A stretch of 64,000 bases of DNA from Saccharicrinis aurantiacus (GTDB taxonomy: Bacteria > Bacteroidota > Bacteroidia > Bacteroidales > Marinilabiliaceae). Each line of letters starts with the position of its first letter. Position 1 is the first letter of the stretch. Shown here in pieces: positions 9,568-18,900 of the stretch. A program made the position numbers and the translations under genes. Under the pieces are notes generated by a model that was not told the DNA's origin, did not search any database, and worked only from the letters and a program-made list of their open reading frames with translations. Location of the stretch: contig NZ_LYBV02000034.1 in assembly GCF_001660705.2 (NCBI RefSeq), positions 62,001 through 126,000 on the forward strand, read 5' to 3'.

Positions 9568-10353
9568 TTACTGCGCTATTGATTTTGAGAATTCGATGCA
9601 GGCTTCACCAGGATTGTTGGTGCGCATAAAGTTTTCGCCAATTAAAAAGCCTTGGAAACCATGTTTGCGAAGCAGGAAAATATCCTCAGGAGTATAGATT
9701 CCGCTCTCTGAAATTTTCACAGCACTATCGGGCATTTGTTTTGCCAAATCGATACTCTGCTGTAACGAAACTTCAAATGTTTTCAAGTTTCTATTATTAA
9801 CCCCTACTACATCAACCAAAGGATTTACTATATCTAGCTCTTCTTTACTATGTACTTCCATTAAGATATCTAAACCCAAATCCTTTGCTAACTTCGAAAG
9901 CTCCTCGGCTTCTTGATAGGATAAAATAGCTGCAATTAATAATATGGCACTACCTCCAATGGCTTTTGCCTCGTGCACCTGATACGGCGAAATCATGAAA
10001 TCTTTACGAAGCAAAGGAACAGTAGTTAACTTTCTAGCTCCTATTAAATCGCTTTTATTTCCTCCAAAAAACTCGGAATCCGTCAGCACACTAATGCCTG
10101 AAACACCCGCTTCTTCATATTTGGGCACAACATCTTCAACCGTTGACATACTGTTGATAACTCCTTTTGAAGGAGATTGACGCTTATATTCTGAGATAAT
10201 TCCATTATGCTCCCCATCAGTTAAATAGGTTTTTAACGATGGTACTTCAGCTTTATAACAATCGTAAGATTTAAGTTTATCTATTGTTTTAAATTCTTCG
10301 TGTTGCTTCACTTCAATACGTTTCTGAGCAACTATTTTATCAAGGATATTCAT
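9568..10353 (-). CDS. trpC: Indole-3-glycerol phosphate synthase
   Basis: 261 aa. ISEYKRQSPSKG carries the substrate-binding Lys and Ser, LLRKDFM the catalytic Lys, GVNNRNLKTF the active-site Asn, and ISESGIY the late Glu-Ser. It decarboxylates and closes the ring of CdRP to give indole-3-glycerol phosphate. It lies 15 bases after trpD. Confidence 0.97.
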   Translation of the reverse strand: MNILDKIVAQKRIEVKQHEEFKTIDKLKSYDCYKAEVPSLKTYLTDGEHNGIISEYKRQSPSKGVINSMSTVEDVVPKYEEAGVSGISVLTDSEFFGGNKSDLIGARKLTTVPLLRKDFMISPYQVHEAKAIGGSAILLIAAILSYQEAEELSKLAKDLGLDILMEVHSKEELDIVNPLVDVVGVNNRNLKTFEVSLQQSIDLAKQMPDSAVKISESGIYTPEDIFLLRKHGFQGFLIGENFMRTNNPGEACIEFSKSIAQ

Positions 10354-10368
10354 AATCTTTATGATTGC

Positions 10369-11361
10369 TTATTTTATTTCAATTAAGGTTTTAAGTACAC
10401 TTTCGGCTTTGCCTGATAATAATGAATCTTTTGCCAACTCAATCGCCTCCTCTATAGATTTAGATTGATCCATACATTTTATAGCCAATCCTGCATTTGC
10501 AAAAACGGCACTATTTTGAGCTTCAGTTCCTTTACCTGAAAGGATATCTGTAAATATTTTGGATGCTTCGTTTACCGTATCTCCTCCAAAAATTTCATTT
10601 TGCTGTATACGTTTAAAACCAATTTGCTCAGGAGTAATTAATTTCTCTCCTTCATTATCTATAATTTTAAAATCGCCAGTTAGCGAAATTTCATCATAGC
10701 CATCTAAACTATGCACAATAGAATAATTTTTTGTTGTATTTTGATATAGGTATTGGTACAAACGTAACAACTCTAAACTAAAAACACCCAAGAATTGATT
10801 CTTCGGAAAAGATGGATTTACGATTGGTCCCAACATATTGAAGAAGGTTTTTAAACCCAATTCTTTTCTGAAAGGTGCTACCGCTTTCATGGCCGGATGA
10901 AAAAGCGGGGCGTGTAAAAAAGTGATACCTGCCTTATCGACTTGCCTTTTAAGTAGGTCTTCATTATTTGTGAAAGAATATCCTAGATACTCCATTACAT
11001 TTGATGAACCACACGCTGAAGAAACCCCATAATTCCCATGCTTGGTAACTTTATACCCTGCACCAGCCACTAGAAAAGAAGACAGCGTACTAATGTTAAA
11101 GGTATTTTTACCATCGCCACCGGTACCCACAATATCGATGGCGTTAAACTCTGAAAAATCCATTTTTAAACAAAGCTCCAACAATGCATCGCGGAAACCA
11201 CTTAGTTCCTCAACACTAATTGGACGCATCATAAATACACTTAAAAAGGTAACTACCTGCGAATTATTGTATTTATTGGCGGCTATATTTATCAGCACTT
11301 CTTTGGCCTCTTGGCTAGTGAGCTGTTTATGCTGTATGAGTTTTTGTAATATTTCTTTCAT
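10369..11361 (-). CDS. trpD: Anthranilate phosphoribosyltransferase
   Basis: 330 aa, the normal length. The PRPP-binding glycine-rich loop is VGTGGDGKNTFNIST, followed by KHGNYGVSSACGS and the anthranilate-site segment HPAMK. It transfers phosphoribose to anthranilate. It lies 75 bases after trpG; that gap shows no hairpin or new gene. Confidence 0.97.
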   Translation of the reverse strand: MKEILQKLIQHKQLTSQEAKEVLINIAANKYNNSQVVTFLSVFMMRPISVEELSGFRDALLELCLKMDFSEFNAIDIVGTGGDGKNTFNISTLSSFLVAGAGYKVTKHGNYGVSSACGSSNVMEYLGYSFTNNEDLLKRQVDKAGITFLHAPLFHPAMKAVAPFRKELGLKTFFNMLGPIVNPSFPKNQFLGVFSLELLRLYQYLYQNTTKNYSIVHSLDGYDEISLTGDFKIIDNEGEKLITPEQIGFKRIQQNEIFGGDTVNEASKIFTDILSGKGTEAQNSAVFANAGLAIKCMDQSKSIEEAIELAKDSLLSGKAESVLKTLIEIK

Positions 11362-11436
11362 CTTTCTAATAAATAACGAAACACAAGTATCAAGAAATAG
11401 GGCTTAATTACATTGTGCCTTATATTAAAATTCGAT

Positions 11437-12006
11437 TTAGTTAGTTAACCAATTGCGCATCATATCTTTTCCGTGCTCGGTTAAGATAGATTCTGGATGA
11501 AACTGCACACCTCTAACATCGTGTTCTTTGTGTCTAATTCCCATTATTTTACCTTCATCATCACGCGAAGTAACTTCGAAACAATCTGGTAAACCCTCAT
11601 CTTCAACTGCCCAAGAGTGGTATCGGCCAACATTTATTTTTGATGGCATATTTTTAAACAGAATTTCACCCTCATCAATAATATCAATTGGAGTAGCAAT
11701 GCCATGAAAAACAGTGGGTAAGTTGGCAATTTGTCCACCATATGCTTCGGCTATTGCTTGATGCCCCAGGCACACACCCATAATACTTTTTGAACTACCG
11801 TACTTTTTAATAAGATCTATTAAAATACCTGCTTCGTGAGGAACGCCAGGTCCGGGTGATAATAAAATCTTATCGTACTTATTAATTTCTTCAATGTCTA
11901 TTTTATCATTTCTATAAACATCTACCTTTTCACCAACAATTTCCTCAATATAATGAACCAAGTTGTATGTGAACGAATCGTAATTATCGAAAACTAATAT
12001 CTTCAT
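11437..12006 (-). CDS. trpG: Anthranilate synthase glutaminase component
   Basis: 189 aa class I amidotransferase. LSPGPGVPHEAG forms the oxyanion region, MGVCLGHQAIAE carries the nucleophile (C79), and VQFHPESILTEHG carries the catalytic His and Glu. It delivers ammonia to TrpE. In many bacteria the same subunit serves p-aminobenzoate synthesis; no pabB is present here, so the trp role is the clear one. It starts 28 bases after trpE. Confidence 0.96.
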   Translation of the reverse strand: MKILVFDNYDSFTYNLVHYIEEIVGEKVDVYRNDKIDIEEINKYDKILLSPGPGVPHEAGILIDLIKKYGSSKSIMGVCLGHQAIAEAYGGQIANLPTVFHGIATPIDIIDEGEILFKNMPSKINVGRYHSWAVEDEGLPDCFEVTSRDDEGKIMGIRHKEHDVRGVQFHPESILTEHGKDMMRNWLTN

Positions 12007-12034
12007 TTCTTTATAATTATTGAGTTATTGTATG

Positions 12035-13450
12035 TTAAAATTCGTTTGCTAATTCGATAGCTTTTTTCAAAGCACCCAATTTATTATTTACTTCTGCCAA
12101 TTCGCTTTCTGGTTCCGATTTTGAAACAACTCCGGCACCAGCCTGATAAAATAAAGTATTATCCTTGCAAAGGAATGAGCGAATCATGATGGCCTGATTA
12201 AATGAACCATCGAAATTGATGATTCCAATACAGCCACCATAATAACCACGATTTTGATTCTCGTATTTCTCAATCAGCTGCATTGCTTTATACTTAGGCG
12301 CTCCCGATAGAGTTCCAGCAGGGAAAGTATCCGCCATTACCCTACAGGTATTAGAACCTTCCTGCAGTTCTCCGCTCACATCAGAAACCAAATGCAATAC
12401 ATGTGAGTAATATTGAACTTCTTTATAAGTATTCACTTTTACATTCTCACAATTTCTACTTAGGTCGTTACGTGCTAAATCAACCAACATTACATGTTCT
12501 GCATTTTCCTTAGGATCAGCACTCAATTGCTCGGCTAATTTTTTATCCTTTGCATCGTCACCAGTTCTTTTAAAAGTACCAGCAATTGGATTAATTGTAG
12601 CCACATTATCATCTATCACCAACTGAGCTTCGGGTGAAGAGCCTAATATTTTATAGCCACCATAATCAAAATAAAACAAATAAGGAGATGGATTGATATT
12701 TCTTAAGGCACGGTATACATTAAAGTCGTCACCCGAATATTTTCTTTTAAACTGACGAGATAAAACTATTTGAAAAACATCACCTTTAAAACAGTGCTCT
12801 TTTCCTTTCTTAACCATTTCAATATACTCCTCATCCGTCACATTGCTAGTTTCCTTTTCTTCGGCATTAAAGCGGTAAGAGGTAACGGTTCTATTGTTAA
12901 GCAATTTGATAATCTCATCTAACTCACTAGAATCACCTTCAGGTAAATTCTCGATAAGTTTTATCTGATTTGAGAAATGGTTAAAGGCCAGTATGTATTT
13001 ATAATAATTATAACGCATCTCTGGAATCTCATAATCGCTATTCACACCATTATCAAACTCTAAAGACTCAAAATGCTGCACTGCATCGTATGATGAATAA
13101 CCAAATAAGCCATTTGTTTCAATATGGTTATCGCTATTCGAAACATTGAATAATTTTAAAAATGCATCTAGCTGCGCCGGAATATCTTTTTCTGAAGCTG
13201 GTAATCCGTCTTCTTTACTTCCATCTGTTGAAGTAAGCTCTACTTTTCCTTTTTTTACCAGAAACTCTGCTAAAGTATTAAAGCAAATGTAAGACATTGA
13301 ATTACTATTACCATGATAGTCAGACCCCTCTAACAGAATCGTGTTAGGAAAAAGATCTCGTAATTTTAAATAAACACTTACAGGTGTTACAATATCAGCA
13401 ATATCAGCAGGTATTTTTTTTGAGCTGCATTTTATATTTATGTTTTTCAT
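12035..13450 (-). CDS. trpE: Anthranilate synthase component I
   Basis: 471 aa from the Met at 13450 (MKNINIKCSS). A longer in-frame start at 13510 lies in the leader terminator stem, so I reject it. The N-terminus holds the LLEGSDYHG-like feedback site for tryptophan. The chorismate-binding domain has QIVLSRQFKR, NPSPYLFYFDY, the NPIAGTFKRT motif, LVDLARND and FPAGTLSGAPK. It makes anthranilate from chorismate with ammonia from TrpG. It is first in the operon and lies directly behind the attenuator, so it should be the gene most affected by termination. Confidence 0.96.
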   Translation of the reverse strand: MKNINIKCSSKKIPADIADIVTPVSVYLKLRDLFPNTILLEGSDYHGNSNSMSYICFNTLAEFLVKKGKVELTSTDGSKEDGLPASEKDIPAQLDAFLKLFNVSNSDNHIETNGLFGYSSYDAVQHFESLEFDNGVNSDYEIPEMRYNYYKYILAFNHFSNQIKLIENLPEGDSSELDEIIKLLNNRTVTSYRFNAEEKETSNVTDEEYIEMVKKGKEHCFKGDVFQIVLSRQFKRKYSGDDFNVYRALRNINPSPYLFYFDYGGYKILGSSPEAQLVIDDNVATINPIAGTFKRTGDDAKDKKLAEQLSADPKENAEHVMLVDLARNDLSRNCENVKVNTYKEVQYYSHVLHLVSDVSGELQEGSNTCRVMADTFPAGTLSGAPKYKAMQLIEKYENQNRGYYGGCIGIINFDGSFNQAIMIRSFLCKDNTLFYQAGAGVVSKSEPESELAEVNNKLGALKKAIELANEF

Positions 13451-13474
13451 GATATGACTTATTTGAAATTGTTG

Positions 13475-13514
13475 AAAAAAAAATGGCTTACCGAGGATTC
13501 GGTAAGCCATTTTT
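13475..13514 (-). terminator. trp leader terminator (attenuator)
   Basis: On the minus strand a perfect 12-bp stem (13499-13510 with 13483-13494; GGCTTACCGA paired with TCGGTAAGCC) and 4-base loop is followed by nine T residues (13483-13475). It lies between the leader peptide gene and trpE, 37 bases after the leader stop. I did not find an unambiguous antiterminator; a weak pairing of the region around 13537-13545 with the ascending arm is possible. Confidence 0.88.
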
Positions 13515-13550
13515 CAAAATATTTTGTATAGCGTAGCGATTAACCTCTTT

Positions 13551-13592
13551 TTAAGTTAAGAAAAGCCAATGCCACCACCATGTATTGTTCAT
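13551..13592 (-). CDS. trpL: trp operon leader peptide
   Basis: A 13-codon ORF reads MNNTWWWHWLFLT then TAA, with four Trp codons in a five-codon run. It sits 30 bases downstream of a promoter-like sequence and 37 bases upstream of an intrinsic terminator, ahead of trpE. This is the classic arrangement of ribosome-mediated attenuation: stalling at Trp codons when charged tRNA-Trp is scarce should prevent terminator formation. The peptide itself is not expected to have a function. Too short for ordinary gene finders. Confidence 0.9.
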   Translation of the reverse strand: MNNTWWWHWLFLT

Positions 13593-13628
13593 ATTATTTA
13601 TCATCTGCTTATAAATTGTTAGCGATTG

Positions 13629-13660
13629 CAAAGTTTAATAATATTTTTGAAATATCAAAA
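13629..13660 (-). promoter_or_regulatory. Putative trp operon promoter
   Basis: The minus strand reads TTTTG (13660-13656), a 19-base spacer, then AAACTTTG (13636-13629). This matches the Bacteroidota pattern TTTG-N19-TAnnTTTG with one mismatch in the -7 box. It is placed correctly to transcribe trpL about 30 bases before its ATG and lies entirely between the upstream small gene and trpL. Confidence 0.6.
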
Positions 13661-13676
13661 TAATATTAAACTGAGT

Positions 13677-13880
13677 TTACGATAATTTTAATGACGTTTT
13701 AGCACCAAATACATCTTGTGATATACTAAAGATTGTTTGATCAAATTCTTCGCTAAGCCACTTGTAGAGAGTTGTAGCTTCAGAATCGTTTAACCATCCA
13801 AGAGATTTTTCCAATTCTTTTTTAAATAACTCAGGGTATTTGGCAACGCCTAACAATACCGACTTTTGATGTTCTAACAT
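13677..13880 (-). CDS. Small hypothetical protein, 67 aa
   Basis: The ORF starts at the Met at 13880 (MLEHQKSVLLGVA); an upstream Met at 13898 would add six residues. The sequence is amphipathic and helical, with ELFKKELEKSLGWLNDSEATTLYKWL in two pieces suggesting two or three helices. It has no Cys pair, signal peptide or membrane segment. I have a faint memory of similar short Bacteroidota proteins beginning MLE.QK but know no function. It is co-directional with trp and ends just before the trp promoter. Confidence 0.6.
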   Translation of the reverse strand: MLEHQKSVLLGVAKYPELFKKELEKSLGWLNDSEATTLYKWLSEEFDQTIFSISQDVFGAKTSLKLS

Positions 13881-13898
13881 AATAATTATAGATTTCAA

Positions 13899-14250
13899 TT
13901 AAAATTTACTTTGCAAAAGAACCACCTAATTATTAAGCTAATATATCTTTAACTACAACAATAAATTAAGTTCCCTTACTTCTGTTGGATACTTGAAGAT
14001 AGGAATAATTATCTGACTTAAAAATTTAATCAAGTACCATACTTAGAGGGTCTTTCATCAATAATAAAAACAACAAACGACACATAGCCTGCAAGTTACA
14101 CGCCTCCTTTAAAATGAATATAAATAAGACAAAAACACATCAAACATTTTGACATTACTAGGCATAGCTATTGATTACCAAACTCATAAACTTGTGAGTT
14201 TTTGTTGAAAATTTTATCTTTATTAAATTCTCAATAATCCAGATCTTATT
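13899..14250 (+). other. Divergent intergenic region, no gene seen
   Basis: 352 bases between the small minus-strand ORF and the plus-strand PhzF-like gene. It must hold both promoters, but I find no full consensus promoter; TATCTTTA at about 14214 is one base off a -7 box. A short hairpin (7-bp arms at 14180-14186 and 14195-14201) followed by T residues lies 50 bases before the PhzF-like start and could be part of its leader. Confidence 0.4.
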
Positions 14251-15048
14251 ATGACGAACACTCCTATTTATTTTATTGATGCATTTACATCTGATTTATT
14301 TTCAGGGAATAGTGCTGCTGTAGTAATATTGAATAATTGGCCAAGCGATGCGCTAATGCAAAATATTGCAAAAGAGAATAATTTATCAGAAACGGCTTTT
14401 GTAGCTCCCCATAATTCTGAATTAAAAATACGTTGGTTTACTCCAACTATCGAAGTTGATTTATGTGGTCATGCTACCTTAGCGGCAGCATATGTAATGT
14501 TTGAACATGAGAATTATGAGGGTGATGAAATTACGTTTCATTCAAAAAGTGGAGTTCTTAAAGTATACCGCAGAGACGATCACCTGGAGCTAGACTTTCC
14601 AAAGGATACTATTACTCCCGTGCTCGAATTTCCCGAATTAATTAGATTTGACAAAAGTGAGTTGATTAAAGAAATATACAAAGGCAGAACTGATTATATG
14701 TTTGTGCTAGACTCTGAAAAACACATTAAAGACTACGCCCCCTCCTTTAATATAATAAAGCAATTGGAATGCAGAGGAATAATTATAACTGCTCCATCTA
14801 AAACAGAGGTTGATTTTGTATCTCGCTTTTTTGCACCTCAAAGTGGAATAGATGAAGATGCAGTTACTGGCTCAGCCCACACAACGCTCACTCCCTTTTG
14901 GGCACAAAGGTTAGGTAAATCTAAATTAACAGCTCATCAGCTCAGCGCACGTGGAGGCAAACTAAGCTGCGAACTCAATGGCGATAGAGTTTATATAGGT
15001 GGCAACTGTGTAACATACATAAAAGGCAGCTTACTTATAAATACTTAA
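14251..15048 (+). CDS. PhzF family isomerase/epimerase
   Basis: 265 aa, typical for the PhzF/diaminopimelate-epimerase fold. Family landmarks are FIDAFTSDLFSGNSAAVV at the N-terminus, NNLSETAFV with the proposed general-acid Glu (E47), DLCGHATLAAA, and late GIDEDAVTGSAHTTLTPFW. PhzF itself isomerises DHHA in phenazine synthesis, but no other phenazine genes are here, so the substrate is unknown. Its stop codon abuts that of the convergent barrel gene at 15049. Confidence 0.9.
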   Translation: MTNTPIYFIDAFTSDLFSGNSAAVVILNNWPSDALMQNIAKENNLSETAFVAPHNSELKIRWFTPTIEVDLCGHATLAAAYVMFEHENYEGDEITFHSKSGVLKVYRRDDHLELDFPKDTITPVLEFPELIRFDKSELIKEIYKGRTDYMFVLDSEKHIKDYAPSFNIIKQLECRGIIITAPSKTEVDFVSRFFAPQSGIDEDAVTGSAHTTLTPFWAQRLGKSKLTAHQLSARGGKLSCELNGDRVYIGGNCVTYIKGSLLINT

Positions 15049-15897
15049 CTATCGTATACTTTTTACACTAGATCGCTTATTTGGTGTTAAGTCGAAGTTA
15101 ACACCAAGCTTAAAACCTGCTTTTGTTAATTGAATTTTATCTGCATTATTAATGGTTCCTGTGTAAGAATTTGGATCAGTTAATAAGCCTTCAGCAGTAG
15201 TGCTTGAAATATTGTTAAGACCAGGCTGATAATATAAACCAAATGCCAGGTTTAATCGCTTACTAACATAGTATTCTGAACCCACTTCAATTAACCATGC
15301 AATAGAAGTTTTAAATTCGGTAACGGTAGATAGCTCGGTAATATCCCGCGTATAAAAACCATATTCTGGCACATCATCAATTGTTAAATTCCATTGTGGA
15401 TAATAACCAGAGGTTGACAAACTCCCTGAATTTATGGTAGTTTTAACGGTTCCTAAAAACGAGAATACCGGCCCTGTAGCACCATACAAAATAAAGTCGC
15501 TACTAATCCACTTTTGATATCTGAAAAACAAAGGAACCTCAATTGCTCCAACCGTATGCTCCTCTTCAATGTTAGTGCCACTAGCCTTTAAAATGTAGGC
15601 ATCATTATCCTGATCAATCATCGGTGCTTCCGATTGAAATGATCCCAGATTAAATGTAGCGCCATATTCATTATAGCGAATCCCAGACCCAATTATCATA
15701 TATTCTGATATATGGTATTGAATATCTGCTCCAAAGCCTATACCCATCATTGACTTAGAACTATTCGCACGATAGTCGTAGTTTACAGATTGTGAACCAT
15801 ACGATATAAACGGAGACAACTTAATCTGCGCATTTAAGACCGCAATTGGCATCTGAAGAACAAGAATAATTAAAGAGAGCTTTATATAGTTTTTCAC
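15049..15897 (-). CDS. Outer-membrane beta-barrel protein (OmpA/PorT-like fold)
   Basis: 282 aa with a GTG start (15897). It has a signal peptide ending VLNAQ, then about eight to ten amphipathic strands typical of Bacteroidota porin-family or OMP_b-brl proteins (FISYGSQS, GIGFGADIQYHIS, SGIRYNEYGATF, GSEYYVSKRLNLAFGLYYQPG, AGFKLGVNFDL). It follows the T9SS giant protein by 26 bases on the same strand and is probably its operon partner. Exact function is unknown; it could anchor or help assemble the secreted protein. Confidence 0.75.
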   Translation of the reverse strand: MKNYIKLSLIILVLQMPIAVLNAQIKLSPFISYGSQSVNYDYRANSSKSMMGIGFGADIQYHISEYMIIGSGIRYNEYGATFNLGSFQSEAPMIDQDNDAYILKASGTNIEEEHTVGAIEVPLFFRYQKWISSDFILYGATGPVFSFLGTVKTTINSGSLSTSGYYPQWNLTIDDVPEYGFYTRDITELSTVTEFKTSIAWLIEVGSEYYVSKRLNLAFGLYYQPGLNNISSTTAEGLLTDPNSYTGTINNADKIQLTKAGFKLGVNFDLTPNKRSSVKSIR

Positions 15898-15923
15898 AAT
15901 GTAGTTGTATTAAAGGTAAATTA

Positions 15924-18900
15924 TTAGCGTACAATAATTTTCTGAGTTGATGTAATTCCTCCTTGTGTTTTTATGATATAGACACCGTTTTTATCCAATT
16001 GAAACACTTCTTTCTGGCCAGCATTAAAAATCTGTTTTACTAGCTTTCCTGAAGTATTATAAATAGATATGGACGTTGGCTCAATTACATTAGTATTATC
16101 TGCTGATAACTCAACATTGATATTTTCTCCTGCTTGAGCAGGAGATGGGTAAGCGCGTGCCGATTTGGTTGCGGATTGAGAAATTTTATTACTTGTATAA
16201 ACATCTCCCTTATTGGTAGTAACCACACAATAATACTCACCATCTAAACCTTCGGCTGAGTGATAAAATTGCTTTTCTGCATCAGTAAGTTTAGCCCCAT
16301 TCTGATACCATTGGTAACTTTCAAATTGCTCTTGAACATTATCAACTAACAACATATTACTTCCCTTACTATGTATGGTTACATCTAGGTTTACCGTAAA
16401 TAAAACTGAAACCGATTCAGCAGCTTTATAATTATTATTACCATCTTCTGAAGCAATAATATTAACTGATCCATATGAATGAATGGTTAGAACATTATTA
16501 TCAACACTCACTATATTATTATCGGAGCTACTAAACGAAATAGCCTCGCCAGAAGTCGCAATTGCAGATAATTCGATGGTTTTGTCTTTCTCGTAACGAG
16601 TACTGGTTTCCATATCAAACTGAATACTATTTTCAGCTTTATTTATGGTGAGCGTACCCTCACTATAAATAATATTATAGTTTAAGCCATTGTTTCCATC
16701 ATCAACTTTTAGAGTATTTTGTAAGATGTTGTACTGTCCCGCATCAAGACTTGCATTTACACCTATTTCGCCAACAAAATCATCCCCATTAAGTGGTGCT
16801 CCAGATAAAATTACATACGATAAAGTTGGCAATGGCTCTCCATATATTATTGTTTTATTATCTGCGCTAATTTCGATACTTATTTGCTCAATAGAAGCCG
16901 TGAGCATTGGTTGAGTTAAATTATAATTATTACTCTCATCACCTGAAATGCTTAATGACTCTAATGTAATACTCTTTTGATTGCCTGCGTTCGCATCAAC
17001 AAAAGAAACTACTGGATTCGAATTAGATAATAATACATCATCACCATCAATAACTCCTTGCAAACTAGCTATACCTGTTAGAGTCGCCGTATTGGTTTTA
17101 TCGTAGGTTTTATCAACAACCCCCAAGCCTGTTACAGTTAGTTCTTTTGCGGTAATATTGGCCGTAAAATCACCCGGGTTACTAAGAGTATAGTTTGCAT
17201 TATCTGATCCTGAGATGGATAGGTTACTCAGGCTAATACTTTTATTTTGCTCCACATTTTTATCCTCAAAAAACGCGTTGATCGCACCAATATTTAGCAC
17301 AACATCATCTCCATCTAAAATTCCGCTAAGAGTTGGATTTCCCTCCACTGAAGCAGATGTATCACCATCGTAAACCTTATCACTAAAACTTAAACCTTCG
17401 AGTTTTAACTCTACAGGTGTAATATTGGCATATGAATTTGGGATGGAATTTAGATTGTAATTGCTAGCATCAGTTCCACCAATACTAAAAGAGGTAAACT
17501 CAACCTTTTTATTATCTCCGATATTGGCATCTTCAAAATTGGCAGAACCTTCAATTAAGCTCACATCATCTCCTATTATAACACCAATTAACGAAGGGTT
17601 CTCAGTATATTGAGCACTCGTATTCTTATCGTATTGCTTATTTTCAGCTGATAGTGCTGAAGCAGAAATATCCTTTGTTGATATAGTTGCAGTACTAGTA
17701 ACTATACCTAATATATAGTTATTGATATCATCTCCTGATAGTGTGTAACCCGTAATACTAACAACCTTATCGATCCCGACATTCTTTGAATCGAAAACCG
17801 CTTCCAAAGATGTTGTTTCTAAAATTACATTATCTGCCCCAACAATACCCACTAAATCGCCATTGTTTAAAAGTGTTGCTAGCGCAGTACCATCATACAC
17901 CTTATTTGCAACAACAATATTATCGATAGTTAATTCTTTGCTAGTAACAATAACTGACAACTCTTCAAGTTTATCAGGATAATCGATATTATTATTCGCC
18001 CTGAAAATTAAACTATATTTTGTTGCAGGGTCAGTTTTCGCAGGGATAGTACTTGAATTAGCAAAAAAGAATTCGCCATCAATACTAGTTCCATATCTAT
18101 TATCAATAGCTGAGCCATCTGTAAAGGTAATTTCACCTAAAGTGGTTCCATACTCAACAACCGGAATGCTTGGTAATACTACATCGATAAATATACTTTC
18201 GTAGGCCCCGATATCAACTTTAGCATTAAACAAACGGGAATCATCATTTAAATCTTTAAAATCGTATATATCATCCGTTGTCAATTCATTACCATTCAAA
18301 TCGGTATCTAAACCAATAGAATTTTCGTTTAATTTATCATTATCTCCATTTTCGATTAAAGAGGAAGTTTTCTCAATATCCCAATTAGCCAATAACACTT
18401 CCTCAGATTCCTCTGTCCCATTGCTTACTCCAGCAAAACTAGTTGGATTCAGGAATCTTGGATATAACAAGCTTTCGGTACCATTATTACTAGCCGCTAA
18501 TCGAATATTAGAACCTGAATAGTCTTGATTCTCAATGGCACAATAATCTAGATTTGAAGATGAAGATAAATACAGTTGTGGCGTACTACCAGCCTCAATT
18601 AGCTCGTTACCCCAAATAACTGAATTATAAACAGAACTTTCTTCTGAATATAATCCACCACCAGAGGCTGACTCTGCAATACAATTATTCTTTACAATAT
18701 TTGAATTAACCAAATAAGATTGACGCACATATAAACCTCCACCTCGCTTACTTGCTGAATTATTAAATACTAAACAATTGAAAAAAGATGAAGATATTGC
18801 ATAGGATGCACCACCATAATTACCTGAAGAACAGTTATATATTTTGGATTGCGATATGGAAGCATCTATACCATAAATTCCACCACCATTAGCTCCGCTA

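Noticed and set aside
13377-13676. T-box or other riboswitch in the trp leader
   Set aside because: No T-box sequence or specifier loop was seen; the Trp-rich leader peptide explains the terminator.
14180-14201. Terminator before the PhzF-like gene
   Set aside because: The stem is only 7 bp and no plus-strand gene precedes it; kept only as a note in the intergenic entry.
14251-15048. Phenazine biosynthesis
   Set aside because: A lone PhzF homologue is common in bacteria and no other phz gene is nearby.
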